Source: Chitinivorax sp. B
GTDB taxonomy: Bacteria; Pseudomonadota; Gammaproteobacteria; Burkholderiales; SCOH01
Length of the DNA: 64,000 nt
Reading direction: 5' to 3'
Assembly (NCBI RefSeq): GCF_005503445.1
Contig: NZ_SCOH01000024.1
Span: forward strand, 1 to 64,000
Each line of letters begins with the position of its first letter. Positions within the stretch are counted from its first letter, which is position 1. The notes below the pieces were generated by a model. It did not search any database. It was not told where the DNA came from and worked only from the letters and a program-made list of their open reading frames with translations. Positions 27,753 to 36,071 of this stretch are shown piece by piece. The position numbers and the translations under genes are program-made.

Positions 27753-28569
27753 TATAAAGGCTGTGGGCTCCTTTCTGCCCCTAACCCCTGATGGCGCACT
27801 GATCAACGATACCAGTCTGTCCCATATCGAGCCGAGCCTGGCAAAGGAAACGGTGCGTCTATATGAGCAATGGTTTGGCGACACACTGCGCAGTGTTTAT
27901 GTACGTGGCTCGGTCGCAAGAGGCAATGCAATCCCGGGATGTTCCGATTTCGATACCTTTGCGGTACTGGATCGTGACGCATTGCCACAATGCCCGGCGC
28001 CGACCGATACAGAACTGAAGCATTTATCCATGCTGGCACCGGGCTTAACGCAGTTTGAATTTCACGCCTGCACCGAAGCAAATGTGTTGGACAGCTATTA
28101 CAGCACTTGGCCCTTTCTGATCAAAACACAATCTGTTTGCCTGCATGGCATCGATTATGCGCAACAGCTCGAAAACTATTACCCGGGCCCGGAAGTGATG
28201 GGGGAGGCTTTGTATGTACCGGAACGACTGCGGTTGTATGGCGAGCGATTGCAAAACGAGCAGCAAGTGGCACAAAAGGTGAATACCTGCGAATGGATCA
28301 TGAAAGCGTTGGTACGAGCAGCGTTTGATCTGACCATGGATCGGTGCCGGCAATATACCCGTGACCTATGGCTATGCCATCGGACATTCGCTGAGTATTA
28401 CTCCGCACAGGCGAATGACTGTCATCAAGCACTTTGCTGGGCGATTGAGCCCGATGCAGATTCGATTGCCCAATCGGAATTGGTCAATCGCCTGGGGGCT
28501 TGGATCACCAATGAGATGTTAAGACTGGTTGGACAATATGGCATCGATTTGAGTCGTTACCGGCTGTAG
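27742..28569 (+). CDS. nucleotidyltransferase-domain protein, possible self-resistance enzyme
   Basis: A 275-residue protein overlapping the previous gene by 11 bases, with AGGAG before ATG 27742. The DNA-polymerase-beta-like nucleotidyltransferase motif is visible at about residues 53-71: GSVARGN followed by SDFDTFAVLD, giving the two metal-binding Asp residues. The rest is helical, as in aminoglycoside adenylyltransferases and kanamycin nucleotidyltransferase. It could transfer AMP to a hydroxyl group on the cluster product, either to protect the producer or as a tailoring step; neither is shown by the sequence. It is the last gene before a 170-bp inverted-repeat element that separates it from the exporter gene. 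Confidence 0.7.
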   Translation: MPADIKAVGSFLPLTPDGALINDTSLSHIEPSLAKETVRLYEQWFGDTLRSVYVRGSVARGNAIPGCSDFDTFAVLDRDALPQCPAPTDTELKHLSMLAPGLTQFEFHACTEANVLDSYYSTWPFLIKTQSVCLHGIDYAQQLENYYPGPEVMGEALYVPERLRLYGERLQNEQQVAQKVNTCEWIMKALVRAAFDLTMDRCRQYTRDLWLCHRTFAEYYSAQANDCHQALCWAIEPDADSIAQSELVNRLGAWITNEMLRLVGQYGIDLSRYRL

Positions 28570-28595
28570 TTGGGGTGACTACCGGTACGGAATAG

Positions 28596-28765
28596 CTAGC
28601 CTGGATATTTCATAAATTGACGCGAGTGCTGGCTTGTCTTTTGATCCATATGAAGATTTTCGTTCTGTCGCGCGTAAGAGCCACTACGCGACTCCTTCAC
28701 GAAATCTCCCTATGAATCAAAATCCTGCGCCATCACCTCGCGAATTCGCGAAATATCCAGGTTAG
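28596..28765. mobile_element. 170-bp inverted-repeat element (MITE-like), single copy here
   Basis: The ends are inverted repeats of about 30 bases: CTAGCCTGGATATTTC...GCGAG (28596-28626) and CTCGC...GAAATATCCAGGTTAG (28737-28765), matching apart from a few central bases. No reading frame spans it. It sits between the nucleotidyltransferase and MFS genes and could fold into a long hairpin in the transcript. The ends differ from those of the 142-bp element, so this is another family. No second copy is in the window. Confidence 0.6.
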
Positions 28766-28846
28766 ATGATTTAAGGCTGGATGTGGCAAGTTGACCTGGC
28801 GAATGATAGGCGTGCCGCCCAGAATCTGCTGAAAATAGGAGTAGTC

Positions 28847-30082
28847 GTGCCAAGCTTGATGGAAGTGATTCGTGACCGTAGCTTTATCAGGATATGGTTA
28901 GCCATCTTTGTCAGTACCACCGGTAACTTTTTGCTGATGTTGTCGTTGTCAGTATATGTTTACCAACATACCACCTCCAATTTTGCGGCGGCTGCAGTAT
29001 TTGCCACACAATGGCTTGCGGCGATTTTTTCAGCACCGTTGGTCAACGTGCTGAGCAGCCGTTTGTCCTCACGCCGTCTATCCGCTTACAGCGAATGGGT
29101 AGGCGGTGCGATTTCGTTGCTGATTGGTTTGAGCTATGGTTGGCTACCTGCTGTCTATCTGTGGTTGTTCGGTCGTGGGCTGGCCGAAAGTATCAGTAAG
29201 TCGGCACGGGTGGTGGCTTTGAAAGAGCATGTCCCGGATCGATTCATTGAAAAAGCGGCGTCATTGGTGGGTACCGCTACCTTTCTTGGAATTTCAATTG
29301 GTTCGCTGATTGGTGCCGCACTGGTCGGCAAGTTGACCATGCTAGGGATTACGCTGGCAGATGCGTTGACCTTCTTGATATCCGGGGCGCTGTATTGCTC
29401 GCTATCTCCATTACATGCCGAAACGGCAGCCCGTCCCACGGGTGGCAGGGCCAGTATCTGGCAAGTGTTCAGTGTGGTGCAGCAGAGCCCCGACATGACC
29501 CGGCATTTTGCCTACGTAGTCATGACCACCGCATTCTTTCAGGGATATCACAATATTGCTCGTACCTTGTTGCCGGTATCTCATCTGCAGATGGGGCCGC
29601 AAGGGGTCATGTACCTGCAAGCGATCGCCAGCGCGGCATTCTTTGTTGGGGCAATGTTTGTGGCGCTGTTGATGCAGCAAAACAACCGTGCTGGTAAAGC
29701 GGAGCCATGGGTCATGTGTTTATGGGCTGCCATGGCGATGTTGGGTTCGGTGCTGTTGCAGTGGACCATTCCCAGTCTATTGGTGTACGCCGTCTACCTA
29801 TTCCTGTTTGAAATGGCTTTTACGTTCTCTCAGAAAAATCTGATCACTGCTTGCCCCAAGGAAAACATGGCGGTGGTGTCTTCCATTGGCATTTCAGCGT
29901 CCACCCTGGGGATTGTGGTGGTGATTTATCTGGGTGGATGGTTATCTGATGTGATGGGTCTGCTCAGCACCACATTGGTCATGTTTGGGGCAATTGTTGT
30001 CAGCATGGTGTTGATCGAATTGCGTTTTATGCAAGGCAAAAGAATACAGATGTTCAATCGAATGGGTGAGGAACAGAAATAA
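28847..30082 (+). CDS. MFS efflux transporter (EntS-like)
   Basis: A major facilitator protein of 411-433 residues with about 12 hydrophobic segments. GTG 28847 is preferred because TAGGAG sits 5 bases before it; in-frame starts at 28781 and ATG 28859 are alternatives. Its opening, VIRDRSFIRIWLAIFVSTTGNF, and overall pattern resemble the small-molecule exporters of the EntS/DHA3 type often found in NRPS clusters. Its likely role is export of the lipopeptide (or its precursor) across the inner membrane. The stop overlaps the next start by one base (TAATG). Confidence 0.85.
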   Translation: MPSLMEVIRDRSFIRIWLAIFVSTTGNFLLMLSLSVYVYQHTTSNFAAAAVFATQWLAAIFSAPLVNVLSSRLSSRRLSAYSEWVGGAISLLIGLSYGWLPAVYLWLFGRGLAESISKSARVVALKEHVPDRFIEKAASLVGTATFLGISIGSLIGAALVGKLTMLGITLADALTFLISGALYCSLSPLHAETAARPTGGRASIWQVFSVVQQSPDMTRHFAYVVMTTAFFQGYHNIARTLLPVSHLQMGPQGVMYLQAIASAAFFVGAMFVALLMQQNNRAGKAEPWVMCLWAAMAMLGSVLLQWTIPSLLVYAVYLFLFEMAFTFSQKNLITACPKENMAVVSSIGISASTLGIVVVIYLGGWLSDVMGLLSTTLVMFGAIVVSMVLIELRFMQGKRIQMFNRMGEEQK

Positions 30083-30627
30083 TGGACAGACGACTGCGGA
30101 TTGATTTGACTGACAAGCTGACCCACTGGCTGAAGCCAACTGTGGGCGATATTGTCGCCGATTTCTCTCGGGCCTTGGCCAGCAAGCAGATAGCTGGCAC
30201 GAAGCCACCTTATATATTGGGTAGCCAGCATTGTGTGGGTTTCACCGAAACCCCGCTCAATGTATCAGCCAAGCTGCTGGCATCCTCCAAGACCTTTGGG
30301 ATCAATTATGCGCCTGTGGGGTTTGTTGTCGACCGTAATTGGTTGTTCCGCCAAGGTGCACGTCCGGTGATCTATCAGACTGAGGCAGAAGCGACTCAGT
30401 TGCCTGACAGTCAGTTGTATCGTCATGTGACCTTGGACCCCGATCGGAACATCGATTTCACTTGGAAACGTGAATGGCGAGTTCCTACCCAGCATTTGAT
30501 ACTGGATGAACGTTACTGCACGCCCGTGGTGCCATCTGTCGAATGGTTGCAATTGATTCGCGAAGGACAAGGCGACGCGGTCGAGCAATGGCTGCGTAAT
30601 GCAATTGTCCTGTCACATTTCCTGTGA
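30082..30627 (+). CDS. uncharacterised 181-residue cluster protein
   Basis: The gene shares one base with the MFS stop codon, so the two are almost certainly co-translated. The protein is soluble, with no signal peptide and no membrane segment. A recognisable pattern is CVGFTETPL (about 53) followed by FGINYAPVGFVVDRNWLF and DFTWKREWRVP, i.e. conserved aromatic and acidic residues. It is reminiscent of small conserved proteins sometimes linked to phage defence, but I cannot assign a family. Its position suggests a role in resistance, export or tailoring. Confidence 0.6.
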   Translation: MDRRLRIDLTDKLTHWLKPTVGDIVADFSRALASKQIAGTKPPYILGSQHCVGFTETPLNVSAKLLASSKTFGINYAPVGFVVDRNWLFRQGARPVIYQTEAEATQLPDSQLYRHVTLDPDRNIDFTWKREWRVPTQHLILDERYCTPVVPSVEWLQLIREGQGDAVEQWLRNAIVLSHFL

Positions 30628-30649
30628 TTCGAAATCAAGGCTGATCACC

Positions 30650-32320
30650 ATGTCTGAAATCTTCAAACCCGCTTTGTCACAAGGTGGGCCGCTGAATCAT
30701 CCAGTCAAGGCGTTATCGTCCTTGGCTGCCGCACTGGCGCGGGCGGCAGCTGCTGATGAGCAGATCGGTATTCATGTGGTTGACAGGGCCGGTCAGGTCG
30801 TTTTCTTCAGCTACCGAGAGGTCTATCAGCGAGCCCAGGCGATTGCTGCGCGATTGTTGGCGGCAGGGGCGCGCCCTGGCAGTAACGTGCTGATCCGATT
30901 GGCCGATCCAATGTCATTCCTGTTGGCATTCTGGGGCGCTGTAGTGGGGGGATTCGCTGTCGTACCATTGGCCGCCAGTAACCCCTGGCCTGACGATGAG
31001 CTCGCGCTACGTGGTGTGGTCAGCGCCCTGAAGCAGCTGGATGCCACAGTCATGTGGGTTGCCGGCGATGAATTGGAGCGGGTTGCGTCTGCCAAGGCAC
31101 GGTTTGGCTGGGATGAACTGACCGTCATCAATGGTGACATGTTGTCCATCACCACAGCGGATGCTGAACCAATCGCGGTATCGGAACGATGTGCCGCGGA
31201 TCTTGCCGTCATCTTCCCTACCTCTGGCTCAACGGGGGTACCCAAGCCGGTCATGCAAACCGGGGACGCCATACTGAGCATGTGTGCTGGTGGCATCTTG
31301 ATGAATGATTTCTCGCCGACTGATTGCTTTCTTAACTGGATGCCGATGGATCATGTCGGTGCGGTTGTTTTTCTCGGGGTTTTGCCGGTGTGCGCAGGCG
31401 CTTCGCAGGTACACATTGCCCATGGTCTGGTGCGGCAGGATGTTACCCGTTGGCTTGATTTTATCGAGCAGTACCGTGCTACCGTGACCTGGGTGCCGAA
31501 TTACGTGTTTCATGTCGTCGCCAAAGCGCTGTTGCAACGCACCGATGCCAACTGGGATCTGTCTTCAATGCGTTTCCTGGTCAATGCGGGTGAAAGTATC
31601 AGTACCCGATTTGCTGAACATTTTGTTGATCGACTCGCCCAACATGGGTTACGTCGGCAGTCTGTACGCCCTGCATTTGGTATGTCGGAAACCTGTTCGG
31701 GCATTACCTGGCCAACGGGTCTTTCGGTGGTCGATGGTCGCTATGCAAGCCTGGGCAAGCCCATTGCGGGTGCTGAGATTCGGATTGTGGATGAGCAAGG
31801 GGCGGTGCTGCTGGAAGGAGACGTGGGAGCCCTGCAGGTCAAAGGGCCATCGGTAACCTGTGGTTACTACAACGCTGGGCAGGATGAAAAGTTTCTGGTG
31901 GATGGATGGTTCGATACCGGTGATCGCGCATTTATCCTGAACGGCGAGCTGTATATGACCGATCGGGAAGGAGATGGCATCGATGTAGCGGGGCAAAATC
32001 TCCATTCTTACGAATTAGAGGCACAACTGGAGGAGCTGACAGGTGTTGCAGCTGGATACTGCGCAGTATGCAAGGTGGTCGAACAAGGGCGTACCGTGCT
32101 GGGCGTGTTCTACTGTGCTGAGCAGGGTGGCGATGCTGTTGCACTGTTGTCGCAGATTCAACAAGTCGTAGCGCAGCAGATTTCGGATATCGCAGTGCAT
32201 TACTTCCCCTGCAGCCAAACTGATATCCCACGCACATCCATTGGCAAGATTCAACGCAAGGCCTTGCGCCGTCGATTGGTCGCATGGCTGGCGGAACAAC
32301 CCGACATGGCACGCTCATGA
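30650..32320 (+). CDS. stand-alone AMP-dependent acyl ligase (second adenylating enzyme)
   Basis: ATG 30650 is chosen because AAGG lies 9 bases before it; an upstream in-frame start would overlap the previous gene. The 556-residue protein is an acyl-adenylating enzyme: PTSGSTGVPKPVMQ (about 189), NWMPMDHVG, FGMSETCSGITW, DTGDRAF and the C-terminal Lys motif TSIGKIQRKAL are all present. It has no carrier domain. It is closer to FAAL and acyl-CoA-ligase-like starters than to amino-acid A domains, since it lacks the usual YGPTE. It could load a second starter, or feed the PKS ACP. The stop overlaps the thioesterase start (ATGA). Confidence 0.85.
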   Translation: MSEIFKPALSQGGPLNHPVKALSSLAAALARAAAADEQIGIHVVDRAGQVVFFSYREVYQRAQAIAARLLAAGARPGSNVLIRLADPMSFLLAFWGAVVGGFAVVPLAASNPWPDDELALRGVVSALKQLDATVMWVAGDELERVASAKARFGWDELTVINGDMLSITTADAEPIAVSERCAADLAVIFPTSGSTGVPKPVMQTGDAILSMCAGGILMNDFSPTDCFLNWMPMDHVGAVVFLGVLPVCAGASQVHIAHGLVRQDVTRWLDFIEQYRATVTWVPNYVFHVVAKALLQRTDANWDLSSMRFLVNAGESISTRFAEHFVDRLAQHGLRRQSVRPAFGMSETCSGITWPTGLSVVDGRYASLGKPIAGAEIRIVDEQGAVLLEGDVGALQVKGPSVTCGYYNAGQDEKFLVDGWFDTGDRAFILNGELYMTDREGDGIDVAGQNLHSYELEAQLEELTGVAAGYCAVCKVVEQGRTVLGVFYCAEQGGDAVALLSQIQQVVAQQISDIAVHYFPCSQTDIPRTSIGKIQRKALRRRLVAWLAEQPDMARS

Positions 32321-33090
32321 ATCCAATATTTCTGCAGAATCTGCATCGTTACCATTCAACACCGCCGACTTGCGTGGGTTTTGGTTATGCTGGTGGAAAT
32401 GGCATGGTATTTCAGCCACTTGCTCAGCCATTGACGGATGCGGTCAGCCTGGCCGAATTCGTCATGCCTGGGCGAGGGCGTCGAATCCGGGATGCGCAGG
32501 ATGGCACATTGCAAGATATCTGCCATGAAGCCGTTCAAGCCATTCTGCCCATGGGAACATCCCCCATTTTGCTGGGTTACAGTCTGGGGGCACTGCTGGC
32601 CTATGAAGTTGCCTTGATGTTGACTGAGGCTGGCATGCCACCCAAGGCACTATTGGTGTGTGCAATGAATGCCCCGCATCAGCTACCGCCCGCCAAAGAT
32701 GTTCATCGGATGACCTTGCCTGCTTTACAGCAGCATCTGGCCACCATGGGCGGCACGCCGGCCGAAATTCTTGCTGATCTTGAGTTGTTGGCCTGCTTTG
32801 CGAAACCCATCCAGCACGACTACCGGCTGATTGAAACTTATCGCCCACAGGCCCGGCCATTGTTGACTTGTCCAATCGAGGTGTTGGCTGGTGAACTCGA
32901 CCCAGAAACCGATCTGGGTGGTATTGCTGCTTGGCAGTCGCTGACGTTAGGCCCGTGCCGCCAGCACTGGTTGCCAGCCGGTCACTTCTTCATTCATTCG
33001 CATCTGCTACAAATGGCTGACTTGCTGCGGTCAGCCATCTCCCGTGCTTGTCATCATTCGTCCCCGGCTGGGGTGGAGTCATTGTCTTGA
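32317..33090 (+). CDS. type II thioesterase of the NRPS/PKS cluster
   Basis: The start is ATG 32317, overlapping the ligase stop as ATGA. The 257-residue alpha/beta hydrolase has the motifs of GrsT-like editing thioesterases: FGYAGGNGMVF near 20, nucleophile GYSLGA (Ser89), Asp in GELDPETD, and His223 in GHFFIHSH. Such enzymes remove wrongly loaded acyl groups from carrier proteins. As the NRPS has no terminal TE, this protein could also release the product by hydrolysis. Its stop overlaps the TTG start of nadE. Confidence 0.9.
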   Translation: MNPIFLQNLHRYHSTPPTCVGFGYAGGNGMVFQPLAQPLTDAVSLAEFVMPGRGRRIRDAQDGTLQDICHEAVQAILPMGTSPILLGYSLGALLAYEVALMLTEAGMPPKALLVCAMNAPHQLPPAKDVHRMTLPALQQHLATMGGTPAEILADLELLACFAKPIQHDYRLIETYRPQARPLLTCPIEVLAGELDPETDLGGIAAWQSLTLGPCRQHWLPAGHFFIHSHLLQMADLLRSAISRACHHSSPAGVESLS

Positions 33091-34775
33091 AGAACCAATC
33101 ACTATCGATTGCCTGCGCCCAACTCAACCCACGCGTGGGTGACATTCTCGGCAATAGCCGGCATATCCAGTCCGCCTGGCTGGAGGCCCAACAGTTGTCG
33201 GCCAATCTGCTGATCATGCCTGAAATGGCGTTGTCTGGTTATCCGGCAGAAGACCTGGTGCTCAAGCCCGAGTTCATGGATTGCATTGAGCGTGAAGTGT
33301 CACAGTTACAGCAATTGTCTGAGGCCAGTACGTGTGCGTTGTTGCTGACCACACCGTGGCGGATTCATGGCGTGCTCGCCAATGCGGCTTTACTGATTGA
33401 TCAGGGTGAGATCAAGCAGGTATTGAGCAAGCAGCTGTTGCCCAATTATGGCGTGTTCGACGAACTGCGTATCTTCAGCCCTGGCCGTGATAACACGCCG
33501 ATCGAACTTGCTGGAATCAAACTCGGTGTTCTGTTGTGTGAAGACGGCTGGCAAAGCAACGTGGCGCAACAATTGCAACAACAAGGCGCACAAGCGCTGT
33601 TGGCCTTGAATGCCAGTCCTTATTCACGTCAAAAACGTGCCGCGCGGCTGGCTGCGGCTGGGGCGCGGGTGCAGGAGACCGGTTTGCCCCTGCTGTATGT
33701 CAATCTGTTGGGTGGGCAGGATGAACTGGTATTCGACGGGGCGGGTTTCGCGTTGAATGCACAGGGCCAATTGGCGGCGACGTTCCCTGCATGGCAACCA
33801 TCGTTGGATGTGGTCACGCTGGTGGCGAACGAGGACGCACGTTGGCAATGGGTGGATGGGCCTCATCACAACCAGCCGGCCGATATCGGCGACGCTTATG
33901 CTGGCATGGTGCTTGGCTTGCGTGACTATGTCATCAAGAATGGTTTTCCTGGCGTGGTGTTGGGTTTGTCCGGCGGGATTGATTCTGCACTGGTTGCCGT
34001 TGCAGCGGCCGATGCGTTGGGGCCTGATCAAGTATTGGCAGTGATGATGCCTTCGCGTTACACCAGTCAGGATAGTCTGGATGATGCCAAAGCCATTGCC
34101 GATGCCTTGGGTATTCGGTTGCATCATATTGCCATCGAGCCTGCCCACACAGCGCTTGAAGGCATGCTGAACGGGGTACTGGGTGAACAGCTGGGTGATC
34201 TGACCGGCCAGAATCTGCAAGCACGAACCCGTGGCGTGACGTTGATGGCCTTGTCCAATCAGTTGAATTACATGTTGCTGACGACAGGAAACAAATCGGA
34301 GATGGCTGTGGGTTATGCCACGTTGTATGGCGATATGTGCGGTGGGTTCAACCCACTGAAAGATGTGTACAAGACCGATGTCTATGTGGCAGCACAGTGG
34401 CGTAACCAGCATACCTTGGCGGATGGCCTGGCGCCGGCCGGGCAAATGATCCCGGATCGGGTGTTGACCAAGGCGCCTACCGCGGAGTTGAAGCCGGGGC
34501 AAAAGGATCAGGACAATCTGCCAGCTTATGACGAGCTGGATGCCATTCTGCATGGTCTGGTCGAGTTGGAGCAGACCGTTGCAGATCTGGTTTCACAGGG
34601 CTTTGCGCGTGATACGGTCCTGCGAGTCTGGACCTTGCTGGAGCGGGCTGAATACAAGCGGCGACAGGCACCGCCGGGCGTCAAACTGAGCGAAAAGGCG
34701 TTGTCGCGTGAGCGGCGGTATCCCATGACCAACGGGTTTGTGCCTCACCTGCAAGCGGCCTTACTGGTTGATTGA
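33087..34775 (+). CDS. nadE: glutamine-dependent NAD+ synthetase
   Basis: The start is TTG 33087, with GGTGGAG 8 bases before it; it overlaps the thioesterase stop as TTGA. Starting here gives KNQSLSIACAQLNPRVGDI, the usual NadE N-terminus, and 562 residues, the usual length. Residues 1-260 are the nitrilase-type glutaminase (Glu in MPEMALSGYP, Lys in KQLLPNYGVFDE, Cys in GVLLCEDGW). The rest is the synthetase with the ATP loop LSGGIDSALV near 290. It makes NAD from deamido-NAD using ammonia from glutamine. This is normally housekeeping; its tight coupling to cluster genes is unusual. Confidence 0.95.
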   Translation: MKNQSLSIACAQLNPRVGDILGNSRHIQSAWLEAQQLSANLLIMPEMALSGYPAEDLVLKPEFMDCIEREVSQLQQLSEASTCALLLTTPWRIHGVLANAALLIDQGEIKQVLSKQLLPNYGVFDELRIFSPGRDNTPIELAGIKLGVLLCEDGWQSNVAQQLQQQGAQALLALNASPYSRQKRAARLAAAGARVQETGLPLLYVNLLGGQDELVFDGAGFALNAQGQLAATFPAWQPSLDVVTLVANEDARWQWVDGPHHNQPADIGDAYAGMVLGLRDYVIKNGFPGVVLGLSGGIDSALVAVAAADALGPDQVLAVMMPSRYTSQDSLDDAKAIADALGIRLHHIAIEPAHTALEGMLNGVLGEQLGDLTGQNLQARTRGVTLMALSNQLNYMLLTTGNKSEMAVGYATLYGDMCGGFNPLKDVYKTDVYVAAQWRNQHTLADGLAPAGQMIPDRVLTKAPTAELKPGQKDQDNLPAYDELDAILHGLVELEQTVADLVSQGFARDTVLRVWTLLERAEYKRRQAPPGVKLSEKALSRERRYPMTNGFVPHLQAALLVD

Positions 34776-34778
34776 GCG

Positions 34779-35333
34779 ATGACCACGCTCGGACAAACCA
34801 TCGAAACAGGCACGATGCCGGCACCGCTCGATAGTCGTGCCTTGCGCAGGGTTCTGTCGCAATTTGCGACCGGTGTGGCCATCGTGGCGACCCAAGCGGG
34901 TGATGCCCAGCCGGTCGGGTTGACGATCAATTCGTTCAGTTCGGTATCGCTTGATCCACCGTTGGTGTTATGGAGTTTGTCACGACAATCCGGGCTGTTG
35001 CCGATTTTTCAGGCAACAGGCCACTTTGCGATCAGTATCCTCAACCATCAGCAGAGTGTATTGGGCCGGCATTTTGCCACTGCACCGGGCAATCGGTTTA
35101 CCAGCGTGCCGCATCGGTTGATGCTGCACGATCAACCTGTGGTGGACGATGTCCTGGCCTGGTTTGTATGCGCCAATCGGAGGCAATACGTAGAAGGCGA
35201 TCACGTCATTTTCATTGGCGAAGTATTGCAATGCGAGCGCATGACCACTACGCAACCGCTGCTGTTCTGGAACGGGGATATGAATCCGTTCTGTATCGAT
35301 CAGCCAGCAATGGCGAGTCAGGTAACAATCTAG
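34779..35333 (+). CDS. flavin reductase-like FMN-binding protein
   Basis: A 184-residue protein starting 3 bases after nadE. It has the split-barrel fold of the flavin reductase family: LRRVLSQFATGVAIVAT (about 22), GLTINSFSSVSLDPPLVLWSL (about 47), then FAISILNHQQ and FVCANRRQYVEGDHVIFIGEV. Such enzymes reduce FMN or FAD with NAD(P)H and hand it to a partner monooxygenase. The obvious partner here is the luciferase-like protein at 13100, making a two-component system. That pairing is inferred from shared location only. Confidence 0.85.
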   Translation: MTTLGQTIETGTMPAPLDSRALRRVLSQFATGVAIVATQAGDAQPVGLTINSFSSVSLDPPLVLWSLSRQSGLLPIFQATGHFAISILNHQQSVLGRHFATAPGNRFTSVPHRLMLHDQPVVDDVLAWFVCANRRQYVEGDHVIFIGEVLQCERMTTTQPLLFWNGDMNPFCIDQPAMASQVTI

Positions 35334-35417
35334 TTTGTTGAGGATCTTGTCTGGTCCGATTGTCCCGTCATCGTAAATTCTTAATCGGAGCGGCGTTGGC
35401 AACAGCGCCTGTCAACC

Positions 35418-36035
35418 ATGTTTGAATTGAAGTTCCTGATTACCTTTGCCGTTACCAATTTTCTACTGAATATCTCCCCTGGCCCGGCTGTATTGCAGGT
35501 TGTCGGGCATGCCATTTCAAACGGTTGGTGGCGTGCACAGGCGTCGGTACTGGGTATTCTGGCGGGCAATGTCATTTATTGCGGGCTGTCTGCCTTGGGT
35601 TTGGGGGCCATTTTGTTGGCCTCGCCGACCTTGTTCAATGTCATTCGTTATGCTGGAGTTGCCTATCTGATTTACATCGGCCTCAAGCGTATGCTGTCAC
35701 CCACTTCAGTGTTGCAGGTCAAGGCCGGAGTCACCAGCCATCAGCCGATGGCGTTGTTCCGGCAAAGTCTGGTGTTGCAAATCTCCAACCCCAAATCCAT
35801 TTTGTTCTTCGGCGCGATGCTACCCAATTTCATCGGCTCGAATGACCATGCGGGTCTGCGCATCATGGTGTTGGGGTTACTGGCTATTGTGCTGGAATTC
35901 CCGATTCTGTTGGCGTACTCGGTTGTGGGTGCACGTATTGCAGCCGTGGTGGAAAACGAACGCTATCGGCGCATGCTGGACATTGTCTGTGGCCTGCTGC
36001 TGATCTCTGCAGCGTTGTTCGTTGCTACTGCCTGA
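35418..36035 (+). CDS. LysE/RhtB family amino-acid exporter
   Basis: A 205-residue inner-membrane protein with about six hydrophobic segments. The N-terminus, FLITFAVTNFLLNISPGPAV, and the later NPKSILFFGAMLPNF are the signature of LysE/RhtB proteins, which export amino acids and derivatives such as homoserine lactone. In this setting it may export an amino-acid building block or the deacylated product. It starts 84 bases after the flavin reductase and ends 36 bases before the acylase gene. Confidence 0.88.
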   Translation: MFELKFLITFAVTNFLLNISPGPAVLQVVGHAISNGWWRAQASVLGILAGNVIYCGLSALGLGAILLASPTLFNVIRYAGVAYLIYIGLKRMLSPTSVLQVKAGVTSHQPMALFRQSLVLQISNPKSILFFGAMLPNFIGSNDHAGLRIMVLGLLAIVLEFPILLAYSVVGARIAAVVENERYRRMLDIVCGLLLISAALFVATA

Positions 36036-36071
36036 ACAAAACCCTTTTCTATTTCTCGAAGGTGAATTTTC

